The translations under genes were made by a program, and so were the position numbers. From assembly GCF_000281955.1 (NCBI RefSeq), contig NZ_AKKF01000139.1, positions 1 to 41,584 on the forward strand: 41,584 nt of DNA, read 5' to 3'. Positions 1-8,482 of the stretch are shown here, piece by piece; the first letter of the stretch is position 1; the number at the start of each line of letters is the position of its first letter. The notes below the pieces were generated by a model that searched no databases, was not told the origin of the DNA, and worked only from the letters and a program-made list of their open reading frames with translations. The DNA is from Caulobacter sp. AP07. GTDB taxonomy: Bacteria; Pseudomonadota; Alphaproteobacteria; Caulobacterales; Caulobacteraceae.

Positions 1-744
1 CGACCCCAGCCGCAGGCGCGGCAGGTCCGGGACCAGGCGCAGGATGCGGCCGACCAGCTGGCCCAGGGTCGGCTGGCCCGGCAGGTCGGCGCCCCACGAG
101 GTCACGTCGACGCCGGTCAGCACCACCTCGCGATAGCCTTCGGCCGACAGGCGGCGGACCTGGTCGACCACCTCGCCGGCCGGGGCCGAGCGCGAGTTTC
201 CCCGGCCATAGGGGATGATGCAGAAGGTGCAGCGGTGGTCGCAGCCGTTCTGGACCTCGACATAGGCCCGGGCGCGGTCCTTGAGGCCGGCGATCAGGTG
301 ACCGGCCGTCTCCTTGATCGACATGATGTCGTTGACCCGCACGCGGGTGGAGGTGTCGAGCAGGGCCCCCGGGGCGGCCTTCTCGGCGTTGCCCAGCACC
401 AGGTCGACCTCGGGCATGGCGGCAAAGGCGGCCGGATCGATCTGGGCGGCGCAGCCGGTGACGATCAGCCGGGCGTCGGGCCGCTCGCGACGCGCCTTGC
501 GGATCGCCTGGCGGGCCTGGCGCACGGCCTCGTTGGTCACCGCGCAGGTGTTGAACACCACCGCGTCGCTCAATCCGTCGGCGGCGGCCCGGGCCCGGAT
601 GGCCTCGGACTCATAGGCGTTCAGCCGGCAGCCGAAGGTGACGATGGCCACGTCGTCGGGACCGTTGGACACCGTCGCGGGTCCACCTTCCTCGCCGATC
701 GCGGGGGCGGACCTGGGCTTCGAGGGAGCGACGACGAAGGTCAT
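1..744 (-). CDS. mtaB: tRNA t6A37 methylthiotransferase MtaB (3' end outside window)
   Basis: Radical-SAM enzyme that adds a methylthio group to t6A at position 37 of tRNAs reading ANN codons. The 248 residues visible are the N-terminal methylthiotransferase domain with its three cluster cysteines (FGCRLN, Cys39; NTCAVT, Cys67; TGCAAQ, Cys98) followed by the radical-SAM site CDHRCTFC (Cys168, Cys172, Cys175). The MtaB type is favoured over MiaB/RimO by the FGCRLNAYES and CxFCIIPYGRG wording. The ATG at 744 overlaps the signal peptidase stop by four bases (ATGA), so it is the last visible gene of the dapF operon. The remaining radical-SAM barrel and TRAM domain lie beyond base 1. The subfamily is inferred from motifs only. 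Confidence 0.93.
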   Translation of the reverse strand, partial: MTFVVAPSKPRSAPAIGEEGGPATVSNGPDDVAIVTFGCRLNAYESEAIRARAAADGLSDAVVFNTCAVTNEAVRQARQAIRKARRERPDARLIVTGCAAQIDPAAFAAMPEVDLVLGNAEKAAPGALLDTSTRVRVNDIMSIKETAGHLIAGLKDRARAYVEVQNGCDHRCTFCIIPYGRGNSRSAPAGEVVDQVRRLSAEGYREVVLTGVDVTSWGADLPGQPTLGQLVGRILRLVPDLPRLRLGS

Positions 745-1688
745 GGCTTCATCCCCACGCGGGCGGCGACGGTCGACTTGAGAACCTTGGTCACCACGCC
801 ACAGATATCTTTCTGGGCAACCGGGCCATTGGTGCGGGAGTCGAGACTGTTGTCGCGATTGTCGCCCAACGCGAACCAGGCGCCAGCGGGAACGCTAAAC
901 GGCCCGAAGTTATCAAGCTCGCCATTTGGCGCCAGATCGAGCGTTTCATAGCTGCGCCCGCCAGGCAGGGTTTCCCGATAGACCTGACCGCTGGAGGAAT
1001 AGCCGTCGTCAGCGATCGGCAGGCTTCGACCTTCGGCGCGGCGGACGGCGACATGGCCGTCGACGGTCAACACACCGGCGCGCAGGACGACGACCTGACC
1101 AGCCCCCGCCACGATCCGCTTGACGTAACGCACGCGGCCAGTGCGATGGATGATCACGTCGCCCACGGCAGGCCTGATCGAACCGCAGAGTCCCCGCGCA
1201 CCGTACACGCCCAGTACGTCGCCTTGAGTCAAGGACGGCTTCATCGACGCGGAGGGGATCGTGTAGGCGGAAAGCGGCAAGTACGCGCGCAATCCCAGTC
1301 CGATCAGCAGCGGCGTCATGGCGAAGAGCAGGTGAACCAGGAACTTCGGCCGCTTGACGGCCGCGCCAGTCGCGCGGGCGCGCCAGGCGATCCAGCCGGC
1401 ATGGAATGCGGCCAGCACATTCAGTATCCAGATCGGACCGACGTTGGATGCGTCGTCCGCCCAGCGATAGATCCCGGGCGGCGATTCAAACGTCCAACCG
1501 ATCGCCACCAACGCGGCGACGATCAACAGGACCAGAAACGCCAGCGCGAGGCGCACCCTGCCGACGAACACATAGCCCACGGGCGGGAGCAAGAGGTTCA
1601 GGACGAAGGCCCCGGCCACACCGCGACGCGATGGTCGCTTGGCCACGACTTCGGCCACGCCCGGAGACGAGAGGACGGCTTCCGTCAC
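741..1688 (-). CDS. lepB: Signal peptidase I with an N-terminal multi-TM extension
   Basis: Membrane serine protease that removes signal peptides from exported proteins. The catalytic region is complete: SASMKPSL holds the nucleophile (Ser148), RYVKRIVA holds the general base (Lys190), and box E reads GDNRDNSLDSR near residue 277. Unusually, about 140 residues precede the active site: three or four hydrophobic segments (roughly 25-65, 85-102 and 118-135), beginning LNLLLPPVGYVFVGR, which recalls TM2-type membrane domains. The start is a GTG at 1688 overlapping the upstream SDR stop (GTGA); the long reading frame upstream of it is the SDR gene read out of frame. It sits between metabolic genes, so it may be an additional rather than the only lepB of the cell. 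Confidence 0.9.
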   Translation of the reverse strand: MTEAVLSSPGVAEVVAKRPSRRGVAGAFVLNLLLPPVGYVFVGRVRLALAFLVLLIVAALVAIGWTFESPPGIYRWADDASNVGPIWILNVLAAFHAGWIAWRARATGAAVKRPKFLVHLLFAMTPLLIGLGLRAYLPLSAYTIPSASMKPSLTQGDVLGVYGARGLCGSIRPAVGDVIIHRTGRVRYVKRIVAGAGQVVVLRAGVLTVDGHVAVRRAEGRSLPIADDGYSSSGQVYRETLPGGRSYETLDLAPNGELDNFGPFSVPAGAWFALGDNRDNSLDSRTNGPVAQKDICGVVTKVLKSTVAARVGMKP

Positions 1689-2515
1689 GGCGTGTCCACG
1701 AACGCCGCGAAGGCGTCCTTCCAGTCGGGATGCCAGCGCGACAGGGCCGGGCGGTTGTCGATGACGTCGCCCATGGCCCAGGCCATGCGCTTCTCGTCCA
1801 GCGCGCGCGGCACGTCGTTGTCGGGGCAGAGGATGTAGAAGTCGCCGCGTTCGATGCTTTCCAGCATGAAATCGACGGTCTGTTGCGGGGTCCAGGCCGC
1901 CGCCGGCTTGTCGCCGCCGCGCCGGGTCATGCCGGTGTGGACGAAGCCGGGGATCAGCAGGCGGGCGTCGACCTGGCAGCCGACGATCTCGCGCAGGGTG
2001 TGGGCCAGGCCCTCGGTCAGGGCCTTCACCGCCGACTTGCTGACGTTGTAGGCGGTGTTTCCCGGCGGCTGGGTGATCCCCTGCTTGGAGCCGGTGTTGA
2101 TGATCAGGCCCGGACGGCCGCTGGCGGCCATCTCCTCGCCGATCAGCTGGACGCCGTTGATCACGCCCCACAGGTTGACGTCGAGGATCCGCTTCCAGGG
2201 GTCTTCGCCCGAGAAGGCGTCACCGCCGCCACCGACCCCGGCGTTGTTCATCAGGACGTCGATGGCGCCGAACTTCGCGACGGCCGCGTCGCGCAGGGCC
2301 TGGACCGCCGCGCGGTCGGCGACGTCGGTCGGCACGGCCAGGGCGCGGTCGCCGATGGCGTCGGCGGCCTTCTTCAGGGCCCGGCCCATGATGTCGGCCA
2401 TCACCACGTTCATGCCGAGACCGGCGAAGGTCTGGGCGGCGGCCAGGCCGATGCCGTCGGCCGCGCCGGTGATCACGGCCGTCTTGCCGGGCCCGATGGC
2501 TGGGTGGACGCTCAT
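1685..2515 (-). CDS. Short-chain dehydrogenase/reductase (SDR)
   Basis: Classical SDR of 276 residues. Visible motifs are the nucleotide-binding TGAADGIG (16-23), the NNAG structural motif (90-93), and the catalytic Ser143 with YNVSK (Tyr156, Lys160). The substrate cannot be told from sequence. The ATG at 2515 overlaps the dapF stop (ATGA) and its own TGA overlaps the GTG of the signal peptidase, so it is translated within the dapF > SDR > signal peptidase > mtaB unit. The in-frame extension upstream of 2515 lies inside dapF and is rejected. A role linked to dapF or tRNA modification is not implied by the family. Confidence 0.88.
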   Translation of the reverse strand: MSVHPAIGPGKTAVITGAADGIGLAAAQTFAGLGMNVVMADIMGRALKKAADAIGDRALAVPTDVADRAAVQALRDAAVAKFGAIDVLMNNAGVGGGGDAFSGEDPWKRILDVNLWGVINGVQLIGEEMAASGRPGLIINTGSKQGITQPPGNTAYNVSKSAVKALTEGLAHTLREIVGCQVDARLLIPGFVHTGMTRRGGDKPAAAWTPQQTVDFMLESIERGDFYILCPDNDVPRALDEKRMAWAMGDVIDNRPALSRWHPDWKDAFAAFVDTP

Positions 2516-3366
2516 GCGGCGACCTTCTCCGGCAGCTTGCCGGTGAATTCCAGGGTCACGGGACCGGTCATGATCACGTGGCCGTCGGCCTCGCGCCATT
2601 CGATGGTCAGGGCGCCGCTCTCGAACTCGACCTTGGCGACGCGGTCGGTCAACCCGCGACGCACGGCGGCGACCTGGGCCGCGCAGGCCCCGGTGCCGCA
2701 GGCGGCGGTCAGGCCGGCGCCGCGCTCCCAGACCTTCAGCTGGATGTGGTCGCGGGCGGCGATGTGGGCGAAGCCGACATTGACGCCTTCCGGGAACAGC
2801 GGGTGGTGCTCGATCAGCGAGCCCGTCCCGCGCGCCAGCTCATCGGTGGCCGGGGCGTCGACGAAGAACACCACGTGCGGATTGCCCATCGAGACGCAGC
2901 CGGGGGTGTGCAGGTCCGGGGCGTCGATCGGACCGACCTGCAGTTCGATCCCCTTGGTGTCCATCTCCTCGGACAGCGGGATCTGGTCCCAGCGCAGGCC
3001 CGGCTGGCCCATGTCGACCGTCACCAGCTTGTCGCCGGCCATCACGCCCGATAGCCGGCCGGCCACGGTGTCGAAGGCCACGGACGTCTTCCTGGCCGAC
3101 TCCATCAGCAGCCAGGCCACGCAGCGGGTGCCGTTGCCGCAGGCCCCGGTCTCCTCGCCGTCGGAATTCCAGAACCGCACATAGGCGCTGGCGCCCTCCG
3201 CCCTGGGCGGATCAATGGCGATCACCTGGTCGCAGCCGATCCCGCCGTCACCGCGCTTGGCGATGGCGCGAATGTCCTCCGCCGTCGGATTGAAGGCCTG
3301 GGAGGCGGTCTCGAGCACGACGAAGTCGTTGCCCAGCCCGTTCATCTTGAGAAAGGTGCGGCTCAT
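2512..3366 (-). CDS. dapF: Diaminopimelate epimerase
   Basis: Converts LL-diaminopimelate to the meso form for lysine and peptidoglycan synthesis; PLP-independent, cytoplasmic. Both catalytic cysteines are present: Cys76 in GACGNGTRC and Cys223 in ACGTGACA. The N-terminus FLKMNGLGNDFVVLE is typical, and 284 residues is the usual length. The ATG at 3366 is chosen because the family motif begins five residues later; a frame extension to 3417 adds an unlike 17-residue leader. It is the first gene of a four-gene coupled operon, divergent from the channel gene at 3467, so the 100-base gap should hold promoters for both. Confidence 0.95.
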   Translation of the reverse strand: MSRTFLKMNGLGNDFVVLETASQAFNPTAEDIRAIAKRGDGGIGCDQVIAIDPPRAEGASAYVRFWNSDGEETGACGNGTRCVAWLLMESARKTSVAFDTVAGRLSGVMAGDKLVTVDMGQPGLRWDQIPLSEEMDTKGIELQVGPIDAPDLHTPGCVSMGNPHVVFFVDAPATDELARGTGSLIEHHPLFPEGVNVGFAHIAARDHIQLKVWERGAGLTAACGTGACAAQVAAVRRGLTDRVAKVEFESGALTIEWREADGHVIMTGPVTLEFTGKLPEKVAA

Positions 3367-3466
3367 GGTCCGGGCTATATAGTGGAAAACCTCGGCCGAG
3401 TCAGAGGTCGACCCCAACTGCGGCGATTTGAGCGCGGCTTTTTGGCGCTCCAGGGAAGGACGACGG

Positions 3467-4261
3467 GTGCGAGACCACGACGGCCATGAGCACGATCTCC
3501 GTCTCCGCGCCCGGCTGCGGGCGCTCTATCATGGCGCCTCGCCCGCCTCGGTGCGGTTCCGCTATGGGATCATCGTCATCGACCTGGCGATCATCGCCTT
3601 CTTCATCGCCGCGCCGCTGATGCGCCGTCACGGCCTGACCTTCTATCTGATCGACTACGGGATCGCCGCGTTCCTGGCCCTGGACCTGACGGCCCGAGCC
3701 ATCGCCCATGGCGACGTCAAGGCCTGGCTGAAGAGGCCGGTCGTCTGGGTCGACCTGTTCGTGCTGACCACCCTGCTGTTCCCCGCCTGGCTGTTCAATT
3801 TCGGCTTCCTGCGGGTGGTGCGGCTGTGGACCCTGATCCACAGCGAGTTCTTCTGGCGCACCATCGGCCGGCGCTATGACGACACCCGGGTCGAGCAGAT
3901 CACCCGCGCCGCCGCCACCCTGGTGACCTTCGTCTTCGTGGTGACCGGCTTCGTCTATTCCAGCTTCGCCGGACGCCACCCGGGCATCGGCGGCTATGTC
4001 GACGCCCTCTATTTCACCGTCACCAGCCTGACCACCACCGGCTATGGCGACGTCACCCTGCCCGGGGTGTGGGGCAAGCTGCTGTCGATGGCGGTGATGC
4101 TGGGCGGGGTGTCGCTGTTCATCGGCCTGATCCAGTCGATCCTGCGGCCGCACAAGGTGAGCTTCGCCTGCCCGTGCTGCGGCCTGCGCCGCCACGACCC
4201 GGACGCCGTCCACTGCAAGGCCTGCGGCACGGTGCTGAACATCCCCAATGACGGGGACTGA
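3467..4261 (+). CDS. Voltage-gated-type K+ channel with C-terminal zinc ribbon
   Basis: Inner-membrane ion channel of 264 residues. Hydrophobic segments near 33-50, 57-77, 94-112 and 146-170 precede a pore loop containing the potassium selectivity filter TTTGYGDV (about residues 189-196) and a last helix. A FLRVVRLWTLIH segment resembles an S4-like helix with few charges. The C-terminus carries CPCC-x11-CKAC (Cys235, 238, 250, 253), a probable four-cysteine zinc ribbon that most simple channels lack. A TTG at 3428 would add 13 residues; the GTG at 3467 is preferred because AGGGAAGGA lies just upstream. Monocistronic, with a possible terminator 4 bases after the stop. Confidence 0.85.
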   Translation: MRDHDGHEHDLRLRARLRALYHGASPASVRFRYGIIVIDLAIIAFFIAAPLMRRHGLTFYLIDYGIAAFLALDLTARAIAHGDVKAWLKRPVVWVDLFVLTTLLFPAWLFNFGFLRVVRLWTLIHSEFFWRTIGRRYDDTRVEQITRAAATLVTFVFVVTGFVYSSFAGRHPGIGGYVDALYFTVTSLTTTGYGDVTLPGVWGKLLSMAVMLGGVSLFIGLIQSILRPHKVSFACPCCGLRRHDPDAVHCKACGTVLNIPNDGD

Positions 4262-4264
4262 ACG

Positions 4265-4292
4265 CCGGCTCCCCTGGCGCCGGACGGGTTTT
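4265..4292 (+). terminator. Possible Rho-independent terminator after the channel gene
   Basis: A five-base GC stem (CCGGC at 4265-4269 with GCCGG at 4279-4283) is followed seven bases later by TTTT. The stem is short and the T run modest, so this is a fair rather than a strong terminator. It lies between the channel stop and the prolyl oligopeptidase start. Confidence 0.4.
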
Positions 4293-4367
4293 CCTCTACC
4301 GTCGCGATCAAGGCGCCGCTTCGCTCGCGAGACGGCCCATCTGTCACGACAGCCGATGGATCCCTAG

Positions 4368-6533
4368 ATGCGTAGCCTGCTTCTCGCTCTCCTCGCCTCC
4401 ACGAGTCTCATGACCCCCGTTTTCACCACCCCCGCCCAAGCCGCCGAACCCGCCGATCCGGTCGTCGCCGCCGACACCGAGGCGCGCACTCCGCTGGCCG
4501 AACTGGGCAAGGACGACCCCTACAGGTGGATGGAGGAGATCGAGGGGACGCGGGCCATGGACTGGGCCAGGGCCCAGAACGCCGCGACCCTGCCCAAGCT
4601 GCAGGGCGATCCGCGCTACGCCGCGCTGGAGGCCCAGGCCCTGGCCATCCTCAACGCCAAGGACCGCGTGCCGGGCGTGTCGTTCGCCGGCGACGGCGCC
4701 CTGCGCAACTTCTGGCAGGACGCCGACCACGTGCGCGGCCTGTGGCGCAGGACCACGCTGGAGAGCTACCGCACCGTCGCCCCGACCTGGGAGACGATCC
4801 TCGACATCGACGCCCTGTCCAAGGCCGAGAACGCCAACTGGGTGTTCAAGGGCGCCCAGTGCCTGCCGCCGCACGACACCCGCTGCCTGGTCACCCTGTC
4901 GAACGGCGGCAAGGACGCGGTGACGATCCGCGAGTTCGACACGGCGACCAAGGCCTTCGTCCCTGGCGGCTTCGACCTGCCCGAGGGCAAGCAGAATGTC
5001 ACCTGGCTGGACCAGGACACCCTGCTGGTGGCCCGCGAGTGGGAGCCGGGCCAGGTGACCAAGTCGAGCTATCCCTATGTGGTCAAAAGCTGGAAGCGCG
5101 GAACGCCCCTGGCCTCGGCTAAGGAGCTCTATCGCGGCACGCCCGACGACGTCTCGGCCGGCCCCTATGTGGTCCGCGACAGCGACGGCGCCGTCCAGGC
5201 GGTGATGGCCTATCGCGGCGTCAGCTTCTTCGAGAGCGAGACCTACCTGCTGACCGACCAGGGCGCCGCGAAACTGCCCTTCCCGCTGAAGAGCTCGATC
5301 CAGGGTTATGTCAGCGGCCAGCTGGTGCTGTCGCTGGAGCAGGACTGGGCCGAGAAGGGCTTCAAGACCGGCGACCTGATCAGCTTCGACCTCAAGGCGC
5401 TGAAGGCCGACCCGGCCAAGGCCCAGGCTGCCCTGGTGCTGCGCCCGACGGCGAAACAGTCGGTCGAGCAGGTGACCACCACCCACGGCAAGCTGATCGT
5501 CGGCCTGCTGGACAATGTCACCGGCGTCGCCCACGCCTACACCCACGGCGCCCAGGGCTGGACGCACCAGAAGTTCGACCTGCCGGCCAATTCCACGATC
5601 AGCCTGGGCTCGACCTCCGAGAAGGACGAGCGGTTGTTCGTCAGCGTCACCGGCTATCTGGCGCCCACCACCTATTGGCTGGCCGACGCCGGCTCGCTGA
5701 AGCTGGAACAGGTCAAGGCCTCGCCGGCCCGTTTCGACGCCTCGACCCACGTGGTCGAGCAATTCGAGGCCACCAGCACCGACGGGACGAAGATCCCCTA
5801 CTTCGTCGTGCGGCCCAAGGCCGTGAAGTACGACGGCCAGGCCCCGACCCTGCTCTACGCCTATGGCGGCTTCCAGGTGTCGATGACCCCGGCCTATTCG
5901 GGGGTGATGGGCAAGCTGTGGCTGGAGCGCGGCGGGACCTATGTGGTGGCCAACATCCGCGGCGGCGGCGAGTTTGGTCCCGCCTGGCACGACGCGGCGC
6001 TGAAGGCCAACCGCCAGAAGGCCTATGACGACTTCTACGCCGTCTCCCAGGACCTGATCGATCGCAAGATCACCTCGCCCCGCCACCTGGGGATCATGGG
6101 CGGCAGCAACGGCGGCCTGCTGATGGGCGTGGCCCTGACCCAGCGGCCCGAGCTCTACAACGCCGTCGTCGTGCAGGTGCCGCTGTTCGACATGATCCGC
6201 TACAGCCAGATCGGGGCCGGGGCCTCGTGGGTGGGCGAGTATGGCGACCCGGCCATACCGAGCGAGCGGGCCGTCATCGCCAAGTATGACCCCTATTCCA
6301 ACCTCAAGGCCGGCCAGCGCTACCCCGAGGTGTTCATCGAGACCTCGACCAAGGACGACCGCGTCCACCCGGCCCACGCCCGCAAGGCCGCGGCCCGGCT
6401 GGAGGAACTGGGCTATCCGGTGCTCTATTACGAGAACATCGACGGCGGCCACGCGGCCAGCGCCAACCTGGCCGAGACCGCCCGCCGCCAGGCCCTGGAA
6501 TATGTCTACCTGTCGAAGAAGCTGATGGACTGA
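4368..6533 (+). CDS. Secreted prolyl oligopeptidase (peptidase S9A)
   Basis: Serine peptidase of 721 residues that cleaves short peptides after proline. A Sec signal peptide is evident (hydrophobic LLLALLASTSLMT, cleavage probably after PAQAA near residue 26), so it acts in the periplasm or outside. Residues about 45-450 form the expected beta-propeller, and the C-terminal alpha/beta hydrolase domain has the triad Ser580 (GGSNGG), Asp663/664 (TKDDRVHP) and His695 (DGGHAA). The propeller includes the usual family N-terminal DPYRWMEE motif near residue 46. The length fits S9A family members. It stands alone; an 822-residue antisense frame across it is a composition artefact. Confidence 0.95.
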   Translation: MRSLLLALLASTSLMTPVFTTPAQAAEPADPVVAADTEARTPLAELGKDDPYRWMEEIEGTRAMDWARAQNAATLPKLQGDPRYAALEAQALAILNAKDRVPGVSFAGDGALRNFWQDADHVRGLWRRTTLESYRTVAPTWETILDIDALSKAENANWVFKGAQCLPPHDTRCLVTLSNGGKDAVTIREFDTATKAFVPGGFDLPEGKQNVTWLDQDTLLVAREWEPGQVTKSSYPYVVKSWKRGTPLASAKELYRGTPDDVSAGPYVVRDSDGAVQAVMAYRGVSFFESETYLLTDQGAAKLPFPLKSSIQGYVSGQLVLSLEQDWAEKGFKTGDLISFDLKALKADPAKAQAALVLRPTAKQSVEQVTTTHGKLIVGLLDNVTGVAHAYTHGAQGWTHQKFDLPANSTISLGSTSEKDERLFVSVTGYLAPTTYWLADAGSLKLEQVKASPARFDASTHVVEQFEATSTDGTKIPYFVVRPKAVKYDGQAPTLLYAYGGFQVSMTPAYSGVMGKLWLERGGTYVVANIRGGGEFGPAWHDAALKANRQKAYDDFYAVSQDLIDRKITSPRHLGIMGGSNGGLLMGVALTQRPELYNAVVVQVPLFDMIRYSQIGAGASWVGEYGDPAIPSERAVIAKYDPYSNLKAGQRYPEVFIETSTKDDRVHPAHARKAAARLEELGYPVLYYENIDGGHAASANLAETARRQALEYVYLSKKLMD

Positions 6534-6865
6534 CGCCCAGGGCCCTTGAGTTCGACTCCTCGGCCCTCCCTCACCGTCATCCCGGGCCCTGCCTTTACCC
6601 GCACTGACAAGGCGCGCCCCGCCGCCCAAGGAAACAGGCCAGCAGCTTCGCGCGCTGGTCTCCCTGGCCTGCGCCCAAGCGCCGCCCTCCCCGGCAACTA
6701 TCGAATGAAGTATTGACAAATTCTTCACCGAGTTCACTGTTAAGGTTACCAGATATACCCATAATATAGATTCATTAAATTCACCAATCTCTATGTAACA
6801 ATTATTATACATAAGACTATGTAGTAGTAAAGAACTATAATATACGAAAGAGGTGAGGGCTTTCG
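6534..6865. promoter_or_regulatory. Intergenic region with AT-rich upstream island of the Crp-like gene
   Basis: No gene is seen in these 332 bases. The left half is GC-rich and has an imperfect stem (AGGCCAG at 6636-6642 with CTGGCCT at 6664-6670) without a T run. From about 6700 the composition changes abruptly to AT-rich. There is a TTGACA (6713-6718) but no convincing -10 at 17 bases, and several TA-rich blocks follow. A dyad ATGTA/TACAT (arms separated by ten bases) lies near 6792-6811. A good ribosome-binding site, GAGGTGAG, sits before the ATG at 6866. It is probably the promoter and possible autoregulatory region of the regulator. Confidence 0.5.
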
Positions 6866-7675
6866 ATGGAAGGTGATATACGTTCTACTGTGAAATCATC
6901 GTTCCAGATCTCCACCCTGAGTGAATCTGGATCCGGATATGTCTCTGACGTTGAGCGTGTCCGCGCCTTCTGGCGTCACGTCGAACATTACGACGCCGGG
7001 TCGCAGGTTCGGCAGGGCGAGCGCAGCGGCCTTGAAAAACGGCTGATCATCGTCTCCGGCTGGGCTTGCGAGTTGCGCATCCTCCCCGACGGCCGGCGGC
7101 AGATTTTCTCGTTTCTTCTCCCCGGCGACGCCATCGAGGCGCGCGGAGCGGGAAGCGTCGGCGCCTGCGGCGTCGTCGCGCTCACGCGGCTTGAGGTCGT
7201 GAACCACGGACCACAGCTGACGGCCGACCCCGCTTACCGGGACGCGGCGCGCCAGGCCCTCTACGAGGCCGCGCTTCAAAGGGAGCGTCGCCTCTACGAC
7301 CACCTCGTGCGCATGGGGCGGCTTTCGGCGAAGGAAAGGGTGATCCACCTTCTGCTCGAGCTCCATGAGCGGCTCGAACGCGTCGGCCTGGTCCATGGCG
7401 AAACGTTCAAGATCCCCCTGACCCAGGAAGTCTTCGCGGACGCCTTGGGGCTCAGCGTCGTGCACATCAACCGCACCCTGAAAGGGCTGCGCAAGGAGGG
7501 CTGGGTCTGCATCAAGGCGGGATCCGTGACGCTCAGGAACCGGCCAAGGTTGGCGGCGGCCTCATGCTATCGATCGGAAGCCGACGATCTTGAGTTCGAC
7601 GCGTTGATGCAGCGTGCGGGTGAGGACCGCATGAGTTGCGCCGCCCCGCCCCCGAGGCGGAACCTGTCGGCCTAG
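6866..7675 (+). CDS. Crp/Fnr-family transcriptional regulator
   Basis: DNA-binding regulator of 269 residues. Residues about 35-130 look like a divergent cyclic-nucleotide-binding-type beta-roll (GRRQIFSFLLPGDAIEA at 76-92 is the recognisable core). A long dimerisation helix follows (about 125-170), then a winged helix-turn-helix at 185-215 (LTQEVFADALGLS then VHINRTLKGLRKEG). No Fnr-type four-cysteine cluster is present, so the ligand is unknown. The C-terminal 45 residues are a low-complexity tail. The start is supported by GAGGTGAG upstream. It lies beside, not inside, the polysaccharide locus; a role in controlling that locus is a guess. Confidence 0.88.
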   Translation: MEGDIRSTVKSSFQISTLSESGSGYVSDVERVRAFWRHVEHYDAGSQVRQGERSGLEKRLIIVSGWACELRILPDGRRQIFSFLLPGDAIEARGAGSVGACGVVALTRLEVVNHGPQLTADPAYRDAARQALYEAALQRERRLYDHLVRMGRLSAKERVIHLLLELHERLERVGLVHGETFKIPLTQEVFADALGLSVVHINRTLKGLRKEGWVCIKAGSVTLRNRPRLAAASCYRSEADDLEFDALMQRAGEDRMSCAAPPPRRNLSA

Positions 7676-7772
7676 GTGTCGGGCGTCCAGGGCGGTGCGC
7701 GTTCGACGCTCGAGTCCGACCTCCGCACTGACCTTGGACTGAAGCGGGAGGCGTGCGGACGCGTCAGTCCGT

Positions 7773-8330
7773 TCAGGCGTGAGAACGGTACAGTTCGTCG
7801 CCCCCCACCACGAGGCAGAGGCAACCTGTCCGGGCGTCGGCCGCGGCGTGCCGCACGCGCGTCGCGGCCAGATCCAGGAAATCGCCGCCGCCATAGCGGG
7901 TCAGGCCGACCTGGACAGCGCCCGTCGCCACCAGGAGGAGTTCCGCCGCGTCCGGCAGGGCGAACGGCGTTCCCGGCGCGGCCTTCAGCAGATGGACGGA
8001 CTCGCCAAGGCCGCTGACGCCCTGGAGCGGCGCGCTCGCGACGCCCCGGCCGGCCGGCCGCCACCGCCCGACCGCTATGCGCCTCAGGGCCCGAGGAAGC
8101 GGTCCACCCGCCGAAGGCGCCTCATGGCGGCCACGGGCGTCCGCCAGCCCGCCGTCGGGAACGTTCCGCGAGGTCGCCTTTGTCCAACGCCGATTTTCCA
8201 TCCGCCCCAGAGCAAGCCTGCACTGCCGGCAGAGGTCCAGATGCGCGACCACCGCCAACGCGGCGCCCGGCGCCAAGCCCCCGCGGTCGTAGTCCGATAG
8301 CAGTGCGGCCGAGGGGTGTTCAAAAGCCAT
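7773..8330 (-). CDS. ChrR-like zinc-finger/cupin regulator with altered cupin site
   Basis: 185-residue protein resembling ChrR, the zinc-dependent anti-sigma factor of ECF sigma factors. The N-terminal zinc site is intact in spacing: His5, His30, Cys34 and Cys37 (AHLDLCRQC), matching ChrR His6/His31/Cys35/Cys38. The C-terminal half aligns with the ChrR cupin (PGTPFALPDAAE, GGGDFLDL, GCLCLVV), but the HxH metal ligands are replaced by Ala124 and Pro126, leaving Glu130 and His161. The ATG at 8330 is preceded by a strong GGAGGAAGGA; an upstream in-frame start is less likely. No ECF sigma gene is adjacent. It converges with the Crp-like gene. Alternative: a stand-alone cupin regulator. Confidence 0.75.
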   Translation of the reverse strand: MAFEHPSAALLSDYDRGGLAPGAALAVVAHLDLCRQCRLALGRMENRRWTKATSRNVPDGGLADARGRHEAPSAGGPLPRALRRIAVGRWRPAGRGVASAPLQGVSGLGESVHLLKAAPGTPFALPDAAELLLVATGAVQVGLTRYGGGDFLDLAATRVRHAAADARTGCLCLVVGGDELYRSHA

Positions 8331-8482
8331 CGACGATCCTTCCTCCCCAGCAGGCCCTCCAAGCACGGTCATGCCTCACCTATGTACAGAGGGCCTCGAC
8401 GGCGATATCGACGCCTTCGCGGCCCGGCCGGCCTCGCCCCGGCGCCACCCCATGACCCGGCCTCTCGTCAGGGCAAACCGTC

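Noticed and set aside
235..951. 238-residue plus-strand open frame at the left edge
   Set aside because: Antisense to mtaB, whose cluster cysteines are all present on the minus strand.
1406..3184. 592-residue plus-strand open frame over signal peptidase, SDR and dapF
   Set aside because: Crosses three well-supported genes on the other strand and has no protein-like composition.
4344..6812. 822-residue minus-strand open frame across the prolyl oligopeptidase gene
   Set aside because: It is the antisense shadow of a gene with a full catalytic triad and signal peptide; its translation is low-complexity Gly/Val/Leu/Arg with no motif, as expected from GC-rich codon bias.
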